A DNA stretch of 64,000 nt from Anthopleura xanthogrammica (GCA_964019055.1 OZ025211.1:16180716-16244715), one strand, 5' to 3'. Shown: positions 42,448 to 53,697, counted from the first letter of the stretch. Notes: generated by a model from the sequence alone, not told the origin. Translations and numbers: made by a program.

Positions 42448-42910
42448 GATAAAACTTGTAAAGTTAATTAGTGAAACGACTAGATGAATCTCGAGTAGTT
42501 CGGAGGCTGTTTATGTCGATAAACAAGCAACGGAGCGCGGCTTATACTATTATATCGAAATCATGACAAATAAAATAAATTAAAAAAATAAAATTGCACT
42601 GCAAAAGAGTTGCAAAGGAAGCCGATATGCAACGCCGCGTGGCTTTTGCTTAAATAGAACAAAAGAAATATAATTGCAGTCAGAATGATCATTTACTACC
42701 ATACAAAAAAAAATATGCAAAGGCAGCAGATACCGGCAAACAAGGGTTTAGACAAAAAGCTGTGCAAACTGTTTAATGACTGATTGATTGTTCAACACCG
42801 GGAACTCTGTTTGGTTATAAAGTGCATTGTGTTAGCTGTCTGATTGATGTTTCGATACCCATTCCAGCAAAGCCAGTATAAAAGCTAAAATCTTCTCTTA
42901 AAGCCGTCAG
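42448..42910. other. Gap between BEN gene and the small plus-strand gene
   Basis: Probably promoters of two divergent genes; no element can be assigned. Confidence 0.3.
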
Positions 42911-43174
42911 TTGAAGTTCTCATTGAAAATGGCGACCTTGCAAGAAAGCCTGCTAAACAAAATTCGTGATGTTCGATTAGATTATATCGAAAGTATTGAG
43001 GAACTTGAAAGGAAGATAATGAACTCTGTAGCAAGTCTACGGTCTACAGGCACTCTCCACTACGTTCAAGAGCTAGTTCCAATTCTAAGGAACTACATTC
43101 TCTACAAAGAGAATGTAGAAAGTGACTTGGCAAACTTAGATGTCCTGGAGGAGGAATTACAGAAGAAGTCATGA
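42911..43174 (+). CDS. Small helical hypothetical protein, 81-87 residues
   Basis: Frame with a good start at 42929 (AAAATGGCGACC); reads MATLQESLLNKIRDVRLDYI, EELERKIMNSVASL, YVQELVPILRNYILYKENVE and ends LEEELQKKS. Predicted to be all helix with heptad-like leucines, so perhaps a coiled coil. No family recognised. An upstream methionine in frame (42911) is less likely because ATGGCG contexts are used as starts elsewhere in this window. A C-terminal exon by splicing cannot be excluded. Confidence 0.45.
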   Translation: MKFSLKMATLQESLLNKIRDVRLDYIESIEELERKIMNSVASLRSTGTLHYVQELVPILRNYILYKENVESDLANLDVLEEELQKKS

Positions 43175-44636
43175 AAAGTGACTTAATAAAAGAGGCTTTT
43201 TTAAAAGCCACCAATTCTGTGAAAGTCATGATCAGTATGTTGCCACAGAACACTAGTTCTAAAATCACTCATAATTCCCATATTATTGAATATTCTTTGA
43301 CGTACTTTGATTTCTTTCCCTTTTTTTTTAATTTTTGGCCTAGATTACGGTAATAGTTATAGAATGATTGAATAAAGAGCAGCAAAACAAAGTTTAAAAT
43401 TCTGGGGTTTACAAATAAGCCGGTTAAAAGCACTTTCAGAAATTTTTCCAGTTCTTCATAAGCAGTTGAACATAATTCAGTTCAACTTACTTGAAATATT
43501 ATCTTTATATATAAAACTTCATAAATGTGTTACTGTAAAATTTTGGATAGTTTCCATGCAGTAAGGCCTTTTGAATTGGATGTAGGATGACAACGAAGAT
43601 AAAAGATTAACAATTTACGGCAATGCAGACTTCCCCATACTCTCTATTTACGAAATGCGCAATTATGCTTGATGTAAATGCGTCATATAGTAAGATATCA
43701 GAAAGTGTTCACCAATTGTAACGAAATGTAGCTTCGTATTCTATGCCCCAGCATAAAAGACTCGGACGTGGTAGTCACGAAGTTGCACTGCCGCCAGTCG
43801 AAAGTGTCAAAGGTCGGCAAATAATAATTTTTGATTGACAGAAGTGGAAAAAAAAAACACATTTCAGCGTGCAGCTCGCGACAACCGAGTCCGCGTAATA
43901 TGATATTATGAAAATTGTAGTGATGAAAACAATTCGAACATGGCATGAGCGTCGCATGAAATTTGCTATTTGGAATCAGTCACAGGAAAAAGTGCGTTCT
44001 GAAAGCCTCAACATTGTATTTTGAAATAAAACAAGAACCAAGAATGAGTTGAGTCCAAAGGCTATAACTATGACTATGATTAAAGTATGTAGCTTAGTAA
44101 GGGTCAAAAATATTTTCAAAAACAATTTGCACCAAACTACTATATCATTAGAAACTGAGCTTTTCTTTATACTATATCTTCATACAGTACTGTATCTTCA
44201 AATATACTTTGTATATTGAAACTTTGAAAGTTTACTCTGATTTGGTCTCCCGCCTCAGTGCGATAATTCTTCAAGATCAGTTGATTTAGTAGTAATTATC
44301 AGTCCTAATTATAGAAGTTTTTGGGACGAACTTTAAAGTATTTCGAAGTTAACTTCATAGTAGACTACATTCGGCCGATGACGCTACTTTTTTTCAGGAT
44401 GTACCAAGAACATGTACTGTAGGCCAGTATGTAATTGCTATGGTCTATAAAACGCAGTAAGGACGAAATCGCGTCCATTGGCGTCTATTCCGCGTACAGT
44501 TCGCGTTCACTGAACGCGGTAAAGTCGCGAAACAAACGCATGCACCAATGATTTCAGGCGGTACTGTAACTGCTTTAAGAACTTTACATTCTGGAATACA
44601 AGTACGTATTCCCTTGCAACTTTATAGCCCAATAGC
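43175..44636. other. Gap: no recognised gene
   Basis: Frames of 60-82 codons on both strands at 43171-43957 overlap each other and have no domain. No repeat recognised. Confidence 0.3.
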
Positions 44637-44754
44637 TGTTATTACGGATGCATGTAAATGAGATTTTCTTTTGATTTAAGAATCTTACAAGTGAGGCAAT
44701 CGGGTCGATACAATGCTTGTTGTCTCATTTGCATCTCATTCATCCGTAATAACA
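44637..44754. mobile_element. 118-bp inverted-repeat element
   Basis: Left TGTTATTACGGATGCATGTA and right, reverse complemented, TGTTATTACGGATGAATGAG are inverted repeats; an inner AAATGAGA pair also matches. No target duplication fixed. Confidence 0.7.
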
Positions 44755-45090
44755 TGTTGGCCTTGCATCCGCGAGGGGGCAATTGCCATAAATGCCATCA
44801 CGGCTTGTTTACATCGACAACAATAATTGAAGTTTGGGCTAAATCTTCTTTAATTGGGGTAGTGTAATATTTGCTTCTCACTTTCCACCATCTCATTGAG
44901 CGAACATGATCCTTAGTACCAAAACAATGGATTGTTTTTGTGACGTCATAGTGAAACAGGGCAATTGCATTAATTTGCATTAATTTCTGAATTACATAGT
45001 TTTTATAACATATTGTTTTTCTCATGTATTTTAAAACTGCTACACACAATAGGAGTGCCACAGTGCAGTTGTTAGGAATGAATTACAGTA

Positions 45091-45500
45091 GTGTCCAAAA
45101 TGACAAAATTAACCTCATTACGCCATAATATCGTTTTCCGGGCTCATCATGTGCCAGGCGTTGATAATACTCGGGCCGATTTAATCTCTCGTTTTCAGAT
45201 ACTAGAATTCAAGAAAGTCTTCCCAAAAGCAGATCTCTCGCCCACACAGGTTCCCGAGAACCTACTCCCGTTGAAGTGGCCGCTACCCTGAAAGAACTAC
45301 TACATTCTTCACTTTCTGCGGCCTCACAAAAACAGTATAACAGGGCCTGGGCAGTCTTTACTGAGTTTTATCCACGCTATCATAATGATCCTTTGTGCCT
45401 TCCGGTGTCGTCCTCTAGTCTAGCAATTTTTATCTCGTATCTCTGTGCACAGGGACTAGCCCCAGCTACTATTAATGTATTATCTATTATCTATTATCTA
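45091..45500 (+). pseudogene. DIRS element piece: RNase H end and recombinase N-terminus (inverted relative to RT)
   Basis: Plus strand reads HHVPGVDNTRADLISRFQ and VPENLLPLKWP, the region that follows RNase H in DIRS pol, then after a one-base frame change AATLKELLHSSLSAASQKQY, AWAVFTEFYPRY and LAIFISYLCAQGLAPATINV, the core-binding domain of the tyrosine recombinase. It ends at about 45490 in a TTATCTATTATCTATTA stretch, where the minus-strand RT begins. The catalytic recombinase part is absent. Confidence 0.75.
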
Positions 45501-46742
45501 TTCATGTGGTCGGTGGACTCCTTTGGTGAGATCAATTAATCTACGGAGAAAGGCGCGGCCAGGTAGAATCACAGAACATGTAAAATTTAACAATCCAAGT
45601 AAAGATTGTAACTCTCTAAGCGTGACCTTGCGGCGTTTATGAAATTCTGATAACAACATGCGGCATTTCCGAAGCTTATCTTCAGGCAATCTAGCCTCCA
45701 TTTTAATGGAATCTAGAGTAATCCCAGCAAACTGTAAAGCTGTCGCAGGCCCTTCTGTTTTTTCATGAGCAATAGGAACACCGAGTGACTGGCACATGTC
45801 TAGGAACTGATTCAAGTCCGACCTGCACTTACCCTCGGTGTTAGCAATGAATAAAAAATCGTCCAAAATATGCAGTACACCGGAGGCTCCTAAGCGGTGT
45901 TTGGCTACCCACTCTAATGAAGTGCTAAAAGCTTCGAAAATGGCGCATGACGAAGAACAACCCATAGGAAGGCAACGATCAAAGAAAAACGCATTATTCC
46001 AAGTCATACCCAGTAAGTGATAATCATCGGGGTGTATAGGTATAATACGGAAGGCTGATTTTATGTCAGTCTTCGCCAAGAAACTTCCACTCCCAATGCT
46101 TTTAATCAAAGATATTGCATTACCAATAGTAGCATAATGGACTGTTGATTTGTCCCCTGGAATAAAGTCATTTATAGACAATCCCTCTGGGTATGATAAA
46201 TGGTGGATAATGCGAAATTCTCCTGGATTTTTCTTGGGCACTACACCTAATGGGGAAGAGACAAAGTTAGAAAAGGGGGGAGAAGAGAATGGACCCGCAA
46301 TGCGGCCTGCAGACCATTCTTTCTCGAGTTTGGAAGATAAGACCCCGGGCTGTTCTTGAGCACTTTGTAGGTTAGAGGAAAAACGTGGTGTGCTTTCGCC
46401 AACAAAACCAATGCGTAAACCCTTGGAAAAACCGTCGATCAAAAATTTAGTAAGACGCTGGTCGTAAGCAGACAACACAGAGTTAAGAACTGCCGCCTTT
46501 ACCCGGGTAGTTGGCGGGGTGTTTAGAACCCGAAGCAAATACCGTTGTTCTATCTCCTGAAAGCTGTGCAGTTGCGGATGACGTACACTGAGCGCCTGAG
46601 TGCTTACCGCCACATTTTTAGCATTTGTGCTCGAAGCGACAGCCTGCACAAAACTTGCCTGCATTGAACAACCAACATGTTCCTCTAGGAAAGGGCTGTT
46701 TTCCTTTAGGTTTCGCAAAGGTTTTGTCGGATTGGGAAGCAA
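45498..46742 (-). CDS. DIRS/Ngaro reverse transcriptase
   Basis: Open 414-codon frame overlapping gag by 125 bases in another frame. It holds the DIRS-type RT: SKLEKEWSAGRI, SSPLGVVPKKNPGEFRII, HHLSYPEG, FLAKTDIKSAFRIIPI (first catalytic Asp), FDRCLPMGCSSS, VLHILDDFLFI (LDD catalytic box), QFAGITLD and LQSLLGLLNF into the RNase H connector. RT copies element RNA into circular DNA. Translation probably by frameshift or re-initiation from gag, as in the first copy. It ends at 45498 at an inversion junction instead of continuing into RNase H. Confidence 0.85.
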   Translation of the reverse strand: MLPNPTKPLRNLKENSPFLEEHVGCSMQASFVQAVASSTNAKNVAVSTQALSVRHPQLHSFQEIEQRYLLRVLNTPPTTRVKAAVLNSVLSAYDQRLTKFLIDGFSKGLRIGFVGESTPRFSSNLQSAQEQPGVLSSKLEKEWSAGRIAGPFSSPPFSNFVSSPLGVVPKKNPGEFRIIHHLSYPEGLSINDFIPGDKSTVHYATIGNAISLIKSIGSGSFLAKTDIKSAFRIIPIHPDDYHLLGMTWNNAFFFDRCLPMGCSSSCAIFEAFSTSLEWVAKHRLGASGVLHILDDFLFIANTEGKCRSDLNQFLDMCQSLGVPIAHEKTEGPATALQFAGITLDSIKMEARLPEDKLRKCRMLLSEFHKRRKVTLRELQSLLGLLNFTCSVILPGRAFLRRLIDLTKGVHRPHE

Positions 46743-47478
46743 CGGATTTGGGGCGAGAAGTCACAGCTCTATGCCAGAGTTCCCAGTGAACTATATCCCA
46801 TGCGTAATGTTCGGGGCTGGATTGCCTCAAGAATCTGAACTGTTCGTCGTAATACGACCAGTCCCCCCCACGCGTGGCGATATCGCGAATGGTTTCCCCG
46901 AATTTCATCAATTTTGAAGTTTCTTTTGGAAATTTCACGCAGTAGATAGCTACGAAAGCATGAAAAGCCGAAACCCATTGCCCAATAGAGACAATTTTCT
47001 TTGTCGTCTGGACCGGCTCCAAGGTTAATTCAGGCTTTTGTTTAGCTGAATCCGCGTTTGACGACTGGGCGAAAGAGATTGAAAATTTCTCTGGGTTGGG
47101 GGATGGATCCAAAAGAACCCCAAAATTAATGTATTCCTCTCCCCAAATTTTTGCTTTAATCTTGTCGCTTATGCGGCTACCTAAGGGGACAGTAATACTA
47201 CTAAACACTGGGGAACTAGGCTCCATGCGTGCACCGCCTTTGGTACCTGCACCAGTGAGGTTGTCCACATCGCCTTGTACGATATCATCCACCACGACAG
47301 CGTCTTGTGTCATTCTTCTAGTTTCACTAACGCTGGAAGACATGGCACTGCGGACAGCGGTCACGATGGTCGACGCCAATTTTTCCGCGTCTAGTCCAGC
47401 TTTGGCTTGCCCTGGTGGGACTTCAGTCATATCGGACTTGGACGCTGTTCTTCTGCTTCGTTTCGCTCTGGGTGGCAT
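46618..47478 (-). CDS. DIRS/Ngaro gag-like protein (copy 2)
   Basis: Frame of 286 codons starting MPPRAKRSRRTASKS. Same conserved blocks as at 19.5-20.6 kb: YINFGVLLDPS, WVSAFHAFVAIYCVKF, LMKFGETIRDIA, WSYYDEQFRFLRQ, WDIVHWELWHR, and a short Cys/His cluster near the end (AGKFCAGCRFEHKC). The two gags are clearly homologous but far diverged, so they are different families. The 5' leader, tandem repeats and SGNH ORF of the other element are missing: LINE sequence begins ten bases before the ATG. Confidence 0.8.
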   Translation of the reverse strand: MPPRAKRSRRTASKSDMTEVPPGQAKAGLDAEKLASTIVTAVRSAMSSSVSETRRMTQDAVVVDDIVQGDVDNLTGAGTKGGARMEPSSPVFSSITVPLGSRISDKIKAKIWGEEYINFGVLLDPSPNPEKFSISFAQSSNADSAKQKPELTLEPVQTTKKIVSIGQWVSAFHAFVAIYCVKFPKETSKLMKFGETIRDIATRGGDWSYYDEQFRFLRQSSPEHYAWDIVHWELWHRAVTSRPKSVASQSDKTFAKPKGKQPFPRGTCWLFNAGKFCAGCRFEHKC

Positions 47479-47488
47479 GCTAAACTTC

Positions 47489-48217
47489 CTAACAGAGCTT
47501 CAGATTTCTTTTAAACAATTCAATGGATGGAGCATTCCTTATAGACCTGGGTAGGTCATTCCACAGCACAGGCGCACAAATAGAAAATGCACGAGAACCA
47601 TAGTTTTTAGTCCTAAACTTTGGTCTTGATAAGCGTAAATTGTCATTGGCGTTAGATCGTAGGACTCTGTTAGGCTTGAATAGAGTGAGCAGATTGACCA
47701 GGACTGGAGTAATATGGTCGGACTTCCTACATTTGGTAACAAGGCGAGCGGCAGAGTTCTTAATACGTTGGAGTTTGGTGATATCCTTATCTGGCAACCC
47801 ATATAGTAGGCTATTGCAATAATCGATTTTAGAAGAAACAAAAGCATGAATCAGTTTTTCTGTGCTTGGTAAGTCGAGGAAGTTGCGGATAATCCCAATG
47901 CGCTTGAGCGCAAAGGATGCTGACCTGCAGAGATTGCTTATGTAAGGACGCATTGTTATGGAATGGTCAAGTGTTACTCCTAGGTCACGTACATTAGATG
48001 TAGACTTGATTGCAACGCCATTGATTGTGACCTTTTCAACGGGCTCACAACTAAGATAGCGCGATGAGAAGTGAATAACTTCAGTCTTAGAAGAGTTGCA
48101 TACAAGCTTGTTGTTAGTCATCCACAGTATGATGTCTTTCTTTTTGGCTGAAGAAAAGTCAATATCAGCAACTGGAGCTGGAGGTATCTATATACAACAG
48201 GGTAATACATCAACACA
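47489..48217 (-). pseudogene. CR1/L2-like LINE, RT thumb and 3' end
   Basis: From 48121 the minus strand reads LVCNSSKTEVIHFSSRY, VRDLGVTLDHSITM, ISNLCRSASFALKRIGIIR, FVSSKIDYCNSLLYGLPD, NSAARLVTKC, HITPVLV, then a jump to NLLTLFKPNRVLRS, SRAFSICAPVLWNDLP and IELFKRNLKLC before the stop. This is the standard C-terminus of CR1/L2-type LINEs, lacking about 30 residues (HW-motif block) after HITPVL. An upstream in-frame stretch (48200-48125, IPPAPVADIDFSSAKKKD) looks foreign to it. Single open frame, but 5'-truncated. Confidence 0.8.
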
Positions 48218-49694
48218 TCATAAAAATATATAAGAATTGAATATACAAATTAAAAAATTGAATATGCAAAGTTTTAAAAACATGCAATTAAAGTCGATAT
48301 TCCTGGAGTACTTTCTGTAGAGGTTTGCAGAGAGTCTCTTGAAATACTGTATGCTCTGTGTATTATTGGGAACGAATGGTGCTGAAGTCGTTTTAATTCG
48401 TATGATCCGTGTTGCTTGATTTAGAAACGTTGACTTCCTTCGGAGGTTTTGTTCAGACGTCGGGGTCACAATGTTATACATTCTTTGTTTCTTTAATTGA
48501 ATAACTTGTGTGATGACTTCTTAAAACTCAATAACATCTCAAGATACTAGTGAAAAACTAAAACATGGCGGCCACTAAGAAGTAAGAGTCCCAAGAAGGC
48601 GGGGACTGGTAACGAGTTTTTGGTCACATGTTAATCTGAAAATATGCAACCCTCCCTTTTCAATTAGCATGTCTTCGACACGGCTCAAAAACTGCTGATT
48701 GGTCAATAAAAGATTGTATCATGCGCACAGACTTTTACCCCTGGATGTTTTGCTGGCTTGTACTACAAAATGGCAGGCGAAGGTAAAGTGATTTGACCTA
48801 CAAGTTGAATTAAATGCTGGCATAAAATTACAAGAATTAATCTTGAATCGAAGTAGAAAAGAGGCATGAATGCAATAAGCTTGTGCAGTCCGATCAGAAT
48901 TCAACAAGTTCTGCCGACTCGTTTCTATTTAGAAGTTTCAAGTACATTTCTCGTGATTTGTGTTTATTTGGACTTTCCCTAACTGCTGAATAAGTAAAGG
49001 GGTGGTGATTGGATGTCATTGACACTCACAATCGACTGAATGAAGACTTTCGTTATGATTATTTAGCATGGGCTTGAGCACATCAATAGCACGTGGTCTT
49101 GACTGCTTTTACCGACTTCAGTATCTTCTAAAGAGTTTTCAAAGCGTTTCGCTACTTCGAATTTCAATTCTTGAGGGAATTCGTAAAAGTAGATAATACT
49201 TGCTGTTACTTGTTTAACATTTTGTTAGACGACGTGCTTATTTGAAGGAATGTGCATATCACGATCCCCCTCCGTTTTATATACTTTTCGACACCCTGGA
49301 AAAGAGCAGCTGTAGAGTTCTTCTGTAACAGTGTGATCGGGTGTAGTAGAAGGTTTAGAGAGGCGGCTCCCGTAAATTGGCTCCCGATTCTGAATTACTG
49401 GTAATGATCGTAATTGCTCAGCAAGATAGCTAGATAGATAGTTTATTTATAAAAGCATTACAACCTACAGGGTTGTAGATTGATAAAAGTTTTAAAATAC
49501 TACAAAATCTAGGGTCATGATTTACTTAGGTCTTAAGGGCATCATGAATAATAAAACTATTTTGAAATCTTTTGGTCTTAAAGACAGGATTAAAACTTCG
49601 CTTCTTCCTTAAAGTGCGAGTACACGAATTAGGCGCCGGCAGCAGCTTCCGCAATCTGTGGTCAGGTTACTCAATAGTAGAAAAAAAGCTTATG
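48218..49694. other. Gap: no recognised gene
   Basis: A minus frame at 48218-48481 (87 codons) has no family. Around 49430-49500 a TAGATAGATAG run and AACCTACAGGGTTGTAG inverted pair resemble a LINE 3' end. Nothing else supported. Confidence 0.3.
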
Positions 49695-50324
49695 TCAATT
49701 CTTGACGACGCTCGCATTGCTCGCTTTTGGAGAGTCGCTTTTGGCAAGTATTTCTTTGGTGTTTCTGAGCATGTCATCAATATCCTTCAGGAACTTGTCA
49801 TCAGAATCACATCCATCGCTGTCTCCATCATCATCATTGTCATCGTCTTCTTCATCATCACTGTCAGCTTCGTCATCTTCACCAGCAAGATATCTGTAAT
49901 TATAATAAGATGATATGTTATTGTAGTCCGTGATGACTTAAATTGGCAAGACTGAGAGCTGGAACTTCAAACCAAATAGAGGATTTCATTTAAATCTATA
50001 CCTCAGTTGAACCCAAACGTACCTACCTGATTGTCAGAGCTAGTGATTCCATTGTTACCCTGAGAGGTCCACTACACAAAGGACAATTTATATTTTGTGG
50101 AATTGCATACACATGATCAGCCTGTCTATCATCATGCTAAAACATTTGTGGAAAGAATAGCAACAATTTTATCTCTTCACATTTGGTTGGGAATCATAAT
50201 CTGCATCACACTGTGGTAGGTCGCAGAACACTGTTGGGTCTGGATAAAGGTTCTCATTAAATGCAAATACAAGTGGCAAATGTCTCTGGTCCCCTGTGGC
50301 ATCAAGGCCTGGTAAGTAAAATGT
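49695..50324 (-). CDS. Exons of an unrecognised gene with acidic C-terminus
   Basis: Three minus-strand exon-like blocks: 50324-50169 (after TTTTCAG; TFYLPGLDATGDQRHLPLVF, DPTVFCDLPQCDADYD), 50138-50025 (after TTTTAG; HVYAIPQNINCPLCSGPLRV, a possible zinc site, ending LTIR at donor GGTAGGT) and 49893-49695 (after TTACAG; YLAGEDDEADSDDEEDDDND, then DKFLKDIDDMLRNTKEIL and a stop). Block 1 to block 2 splicing is uncertain because block 1 runs into a stop. I do not recognise the protein. The frame at 50806-51132 (minus, 108 codons) may be an upstream exon. Confidence 0.4.
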
Positions 50325-51388
50325 CTGAAAAAAAGGGAATTTCTACTATATTTTTACTTCCTGGTACTTGTGGTGACCTTTAGGGATTTTAACTGTCTGT
50401 CCAATAGCTGACCAAACCTTTCCAAAAATATCAATAATACACCCTGCTGCCTTAATTGATAATAATAAGAGCTTCTCTTCACTGACACAACGACAATATT
50501 TCGGCATAAAAAAAAAACTCATTTAAATCTTGAAATCCTATTTAGCCCCCCTATGGTTATTTCAGATAGTGAGCACATACTGCCTATTTTTCTTATCTTG
50601 ATTGAACTTGTGATTTTGTGATGCTACAAATTATGCTGCTGTTGGTAAATTTGCTCACATTTAGATTGAATGTCTTAATCACAATTTACCCTTCTTTCAG
50701 GGGTTCAAGTAGCTCATAAACCAAAGCCTTCAGGTCTGATTATTTTAAGCTTGCAGAGTTGCACTCAATCTTGAGTAGTGGTCGACAAAAAATACCAGTT
50801 ACTCTTTAACAGCAACATCTATTCCACGTGTCGATCTTCTTCTTTTGTAGGGTAACAGATAGTATTGTGGAATAATCGTTATATGCCACCGTAAAGTTTT
50901 CAATGAAAAGTAGCTTTTCGGCTAGAGCATTCTCGTCAAAATGCAGTACATCTTCATTTAGCAATTCTTTGAGAAGCTCATCGTTAATTTTCAGTGCTTC
51001 TTGTTTGTCATCTAGAACTTCAATAGCAGCTGATAAGCCAAGTTTACACTTTGTTGCCTTGATAATTCCACACACGTTTTTAGCATTGTACGACAGTAGG
51101 TGAGCTAATAACATGCAATTTTTTAAACTCAAATATTATGAAGTAGGCGTTTCTGGACAAAATAACAGTTTTTGGCGATATTTTTACTTGAGGGATGGTA
51201 AAATATTAGACATACAATCTGTTTTGTTCCAAGAATTCAAAAGTTAGTAAAATCAACGTACTTTTAAGACAACTCATACCAGACAGGTGTTGGAGATGAA
51301 AAGTTTATTTCACATCAGGCATCATGATTCATTGCAAAATGAGAATTCCTGGAAAAATATATTCCCTCTTGTATTATTTCTCACTTAA
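50325..51388 (-). other. Gap with an unrecognised minus-strand frame
   Basis: Frame 50806-51132 reads NAKNVCGIIKATKCKLGLSA, INDELLKELLNEDVLHFDEN and AEKLLFIENFTVAYNDYSTI; coding-like but unidentified. Might be an exon of the gene with exons at 49.7-50.3 kb. The rest is empty. Confidence 0.35.
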
Positions 51389-52110
51389 GGAGGCTCCCTA
51401 GAGTTTACTCTTCCTCCATCGACGTCCAGAGGCAAAGCACCAAGAGTCACAAAAACTACTCGCATATTTATCAATCTACTTCCATATTTATCAATCATCA
51501 CAAACCAGTAGCAACAGAAGCAGCAGCAAATAAAGCTCCGTGAAATCTATCCTTGTGTTTAGTGTTTAGTGCAATGAGCATGCTTGCGCATGCGCAACTA
51601 CTAAACTTGAAGAATTTTTATTTTGCGTACGTTAATTTTCAAAATGAAATTAACTCAAAATTACACGGTGAAATGTTCCCAAACGTATACAGTTTTTTCA
51701 CAATGTTATAAAAAGGCAACTGACAAAATGCTACTGAAATCCTGACATCAGATTCTTTTTTAATCCAGGAAAATCGAAATTTCTCAATATCTCACGTTCT
51801 GATGTCAAGATTTTTTTAAGCTGCAGTTATATTATAAAAAACCCAACGGGGTTTTATATTATGTATTTAGAAGAATATTGACCGTGGAAAATTCGAGTTA
51901 TTATTTTTTTAATGTTAAAAATAGGCCTTTTTATGACAGGTGCATCGTTGCTATGGTAACATTGTACATGATCATTACTACCACAAACAAATCCTAAACT
52001 CATATATATTTAATATGGTTGGTCTATCAGGCATCCATATGCAGATATGCTTTTGCTATAAAAGGATTTCTCTTATAGCTCCAAATACCTGTAAACTCTA
52101 GGGAGCCTTC
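51389..52110. mobile_element. 722-bp non-autonomous element with TTAA target duplication
   Basis: Ends GGAGGCTCCCTAGAGTTTAC (51389-51408) and its reverse complement at 52091-52110 differ by one base. TTAA flanks both ends (51385-51388, 52111-52114). TTAA duplications are made by piggyBac and Kolobok transposases; the GG start slightly favours Kolobok-type. No coding frame inside. Confidence 0.85.
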
Positions 52111-52246
52111 TTAAAGAAGAAGAAGATTTTTCAGTAATGAGAGTGAATTTCTTCCATATTTCGAAAAAGAGCAAAAATCATAAATATATCAATGCTAAAA
52201 TTATGTAAGTGAAAAACTAGCTTGCCACAGTTAGATTGAACCAGGG

Positions 52247-52360
52247 TAAAATGTATTAAGAAATTTCTTAATACATCGGACCCGCTTAAATGTATCAAGC
52301 AATTTCTTAATACATCAGACCCGCGTAAAATGTATCAAGCAATTTCTTAATACCTGGTGA
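52247..52360. repeat. Tandem palindromic repeat, about 48-bp unit
   Basis: About 2.5 copies of TAAAATGTAT followed by a TTAAGAAATTTCTTAA palindrome and ACATCGGACCCGC. In the first unit the palindrome is perfect over 22 bases. Confidence 0.75.
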
Positions 52361-52915
52361 TCAACCTCAGGTGACTCTGAATGGCTGAGCTACTAAAGGT
52401 CTATTATATATACAGTGAAAGACCACTTGTGGCAAAAAATGAAATTCGTGAAAAACAACAAAAATGTACTTTGACCCTTGGTATATAACAATAATATTAA
52501 TTGCATTTGTGTGGAGTCTACTCTGGTGGTACCTTATCTTGAGTGGTCATTGTATGATGATATGTGTCCATTCTGTTATTGTCCGAAGCGAGTTTCAGTA
52601 CTTTTCTTCCAGGGATTTCTGCAAGATATTTAAGTAGTGAAGAAATAAAGCTTACTATATATCGCAACAAAAAACCTAATGACCTCTTCTCCATTTTTAT
52701 AAATTCGTACGTAGAAACATCTGGCACAGTTTTGCCAAGGAAAATACACCAATATTGATCTTTGTTTAGATGGCCAACAGCGAAGAAGAACATTTTTAGC
52801 TTTCATAAAATAAACTAAGTCGATAAGAGCTTACTTACAGAATTTAAGGCTAATGAAGTCGCTCAATTTTACAGTGTGGACACTCGAACCGTGAACACTT
52901 TGAGATTTTTTCATA
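52361..52915 (-). other. Gap with a 91-codon minus frame, unrecognised
   Basis: Frame 52518-52793 (SLGFLLRYIVSFISSLLKYL, AEIPGRKVLKLASDNNRMDT) has no recognised family; perhaps a downstream exon of the Crypton-like gene. Nothing else seen. Confidence 0.3.
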
Positions 52916-53697
52916 CTATTTTTCCCATTTATCCATTGTGTGAATCGATTGGAAATATGTGCGGGACATAATGGTCTGTTTGTCAAATTCCTTTTCAAAA
53001 AGGGATATGGCGCATGTAACCTTTCCAGAATAGTTCGTAAATCGTCTTCCCGTTGAATCGATATTAGCAGCTGAACACATCGAGGGTAAATATTTCGACA
53101 ATTTGTTTGTGAAAATCTGGATTACCTTTAGCCAGAATATTGACATCACAACGGTTCAAATTGTCCCGAAAGTACCTCAGAAGACTGCAAGCAATCATAT
53201 ATAATGAATTGGCTGGATATGGCATCCCATCTCCTTTGTTGACTTCCAAAATAAAGCGTGTCAACCAAAAATCAATTTCCTTTGGCGAGGCAGTTTTTAA
53301 CTTGTCTACAGGAACAAATGGATATTCCTCGGACAAAGTTTGCAGTTGACTATTGCGAAATCTTGCCCAAGCTTTGTAGATATTGAAAACCCACATGGTG
53401 GTGTCTTGAGTCTTCTTCAGGACTCTTTCTTTTTCTCTTAGCTCAATATCCTTTTGCGTGACAGGATTTTGAAATCTTTCTTTTTCTTCGTTCTAATCTT
53501 TAAAAAGAGCTTCACACGCCAAGAATAGCCTCTACTTCAGCGTCCTCAGCGTTTATAAGATCTTCAGAGGCCAACATGGCCTTGAGTTCGTCAGAATCAG
53601 AAACTTTCATTCTTGTTATTCGGCCTGCGACAAATGAACTCTTGCGGGCCTTCAAAATGATCATTTTCTCTAGGGAAAGGAACAAAACACATAGCAA
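52916..53697 (-). pseudogene. Crypton-type tyrosine recombinase (DUF3504-like) gene, truncated
   Basis: Minus strand in order: an N-terminal exon-like block 53640-53518 (SDSDELKAMLASEDLINAED), a frame from about 53475 to 53064 (EEKERFQNPVTQKDIELRE, TTMWVFNIYKAWARFRNSQL, PKEIDFWLTRFILEVNKGDG, YPANSLYMIACSLLRYFRD), and a C-terminal piece 53050-52916 (STGRRFTNYSGKVTCAISLF, then FQSIHTMDKW). The WxxxVWxxW and SLYxIxCxLLRYFRD blocks are the N-terminal domain of Crypton-derived recombinases, the TNYSGKVTC block the C-terminal part. The middle of the catalytic domain is missing and the tyrosine region is degenerate, so it is a relic. Confidence 0.7.
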
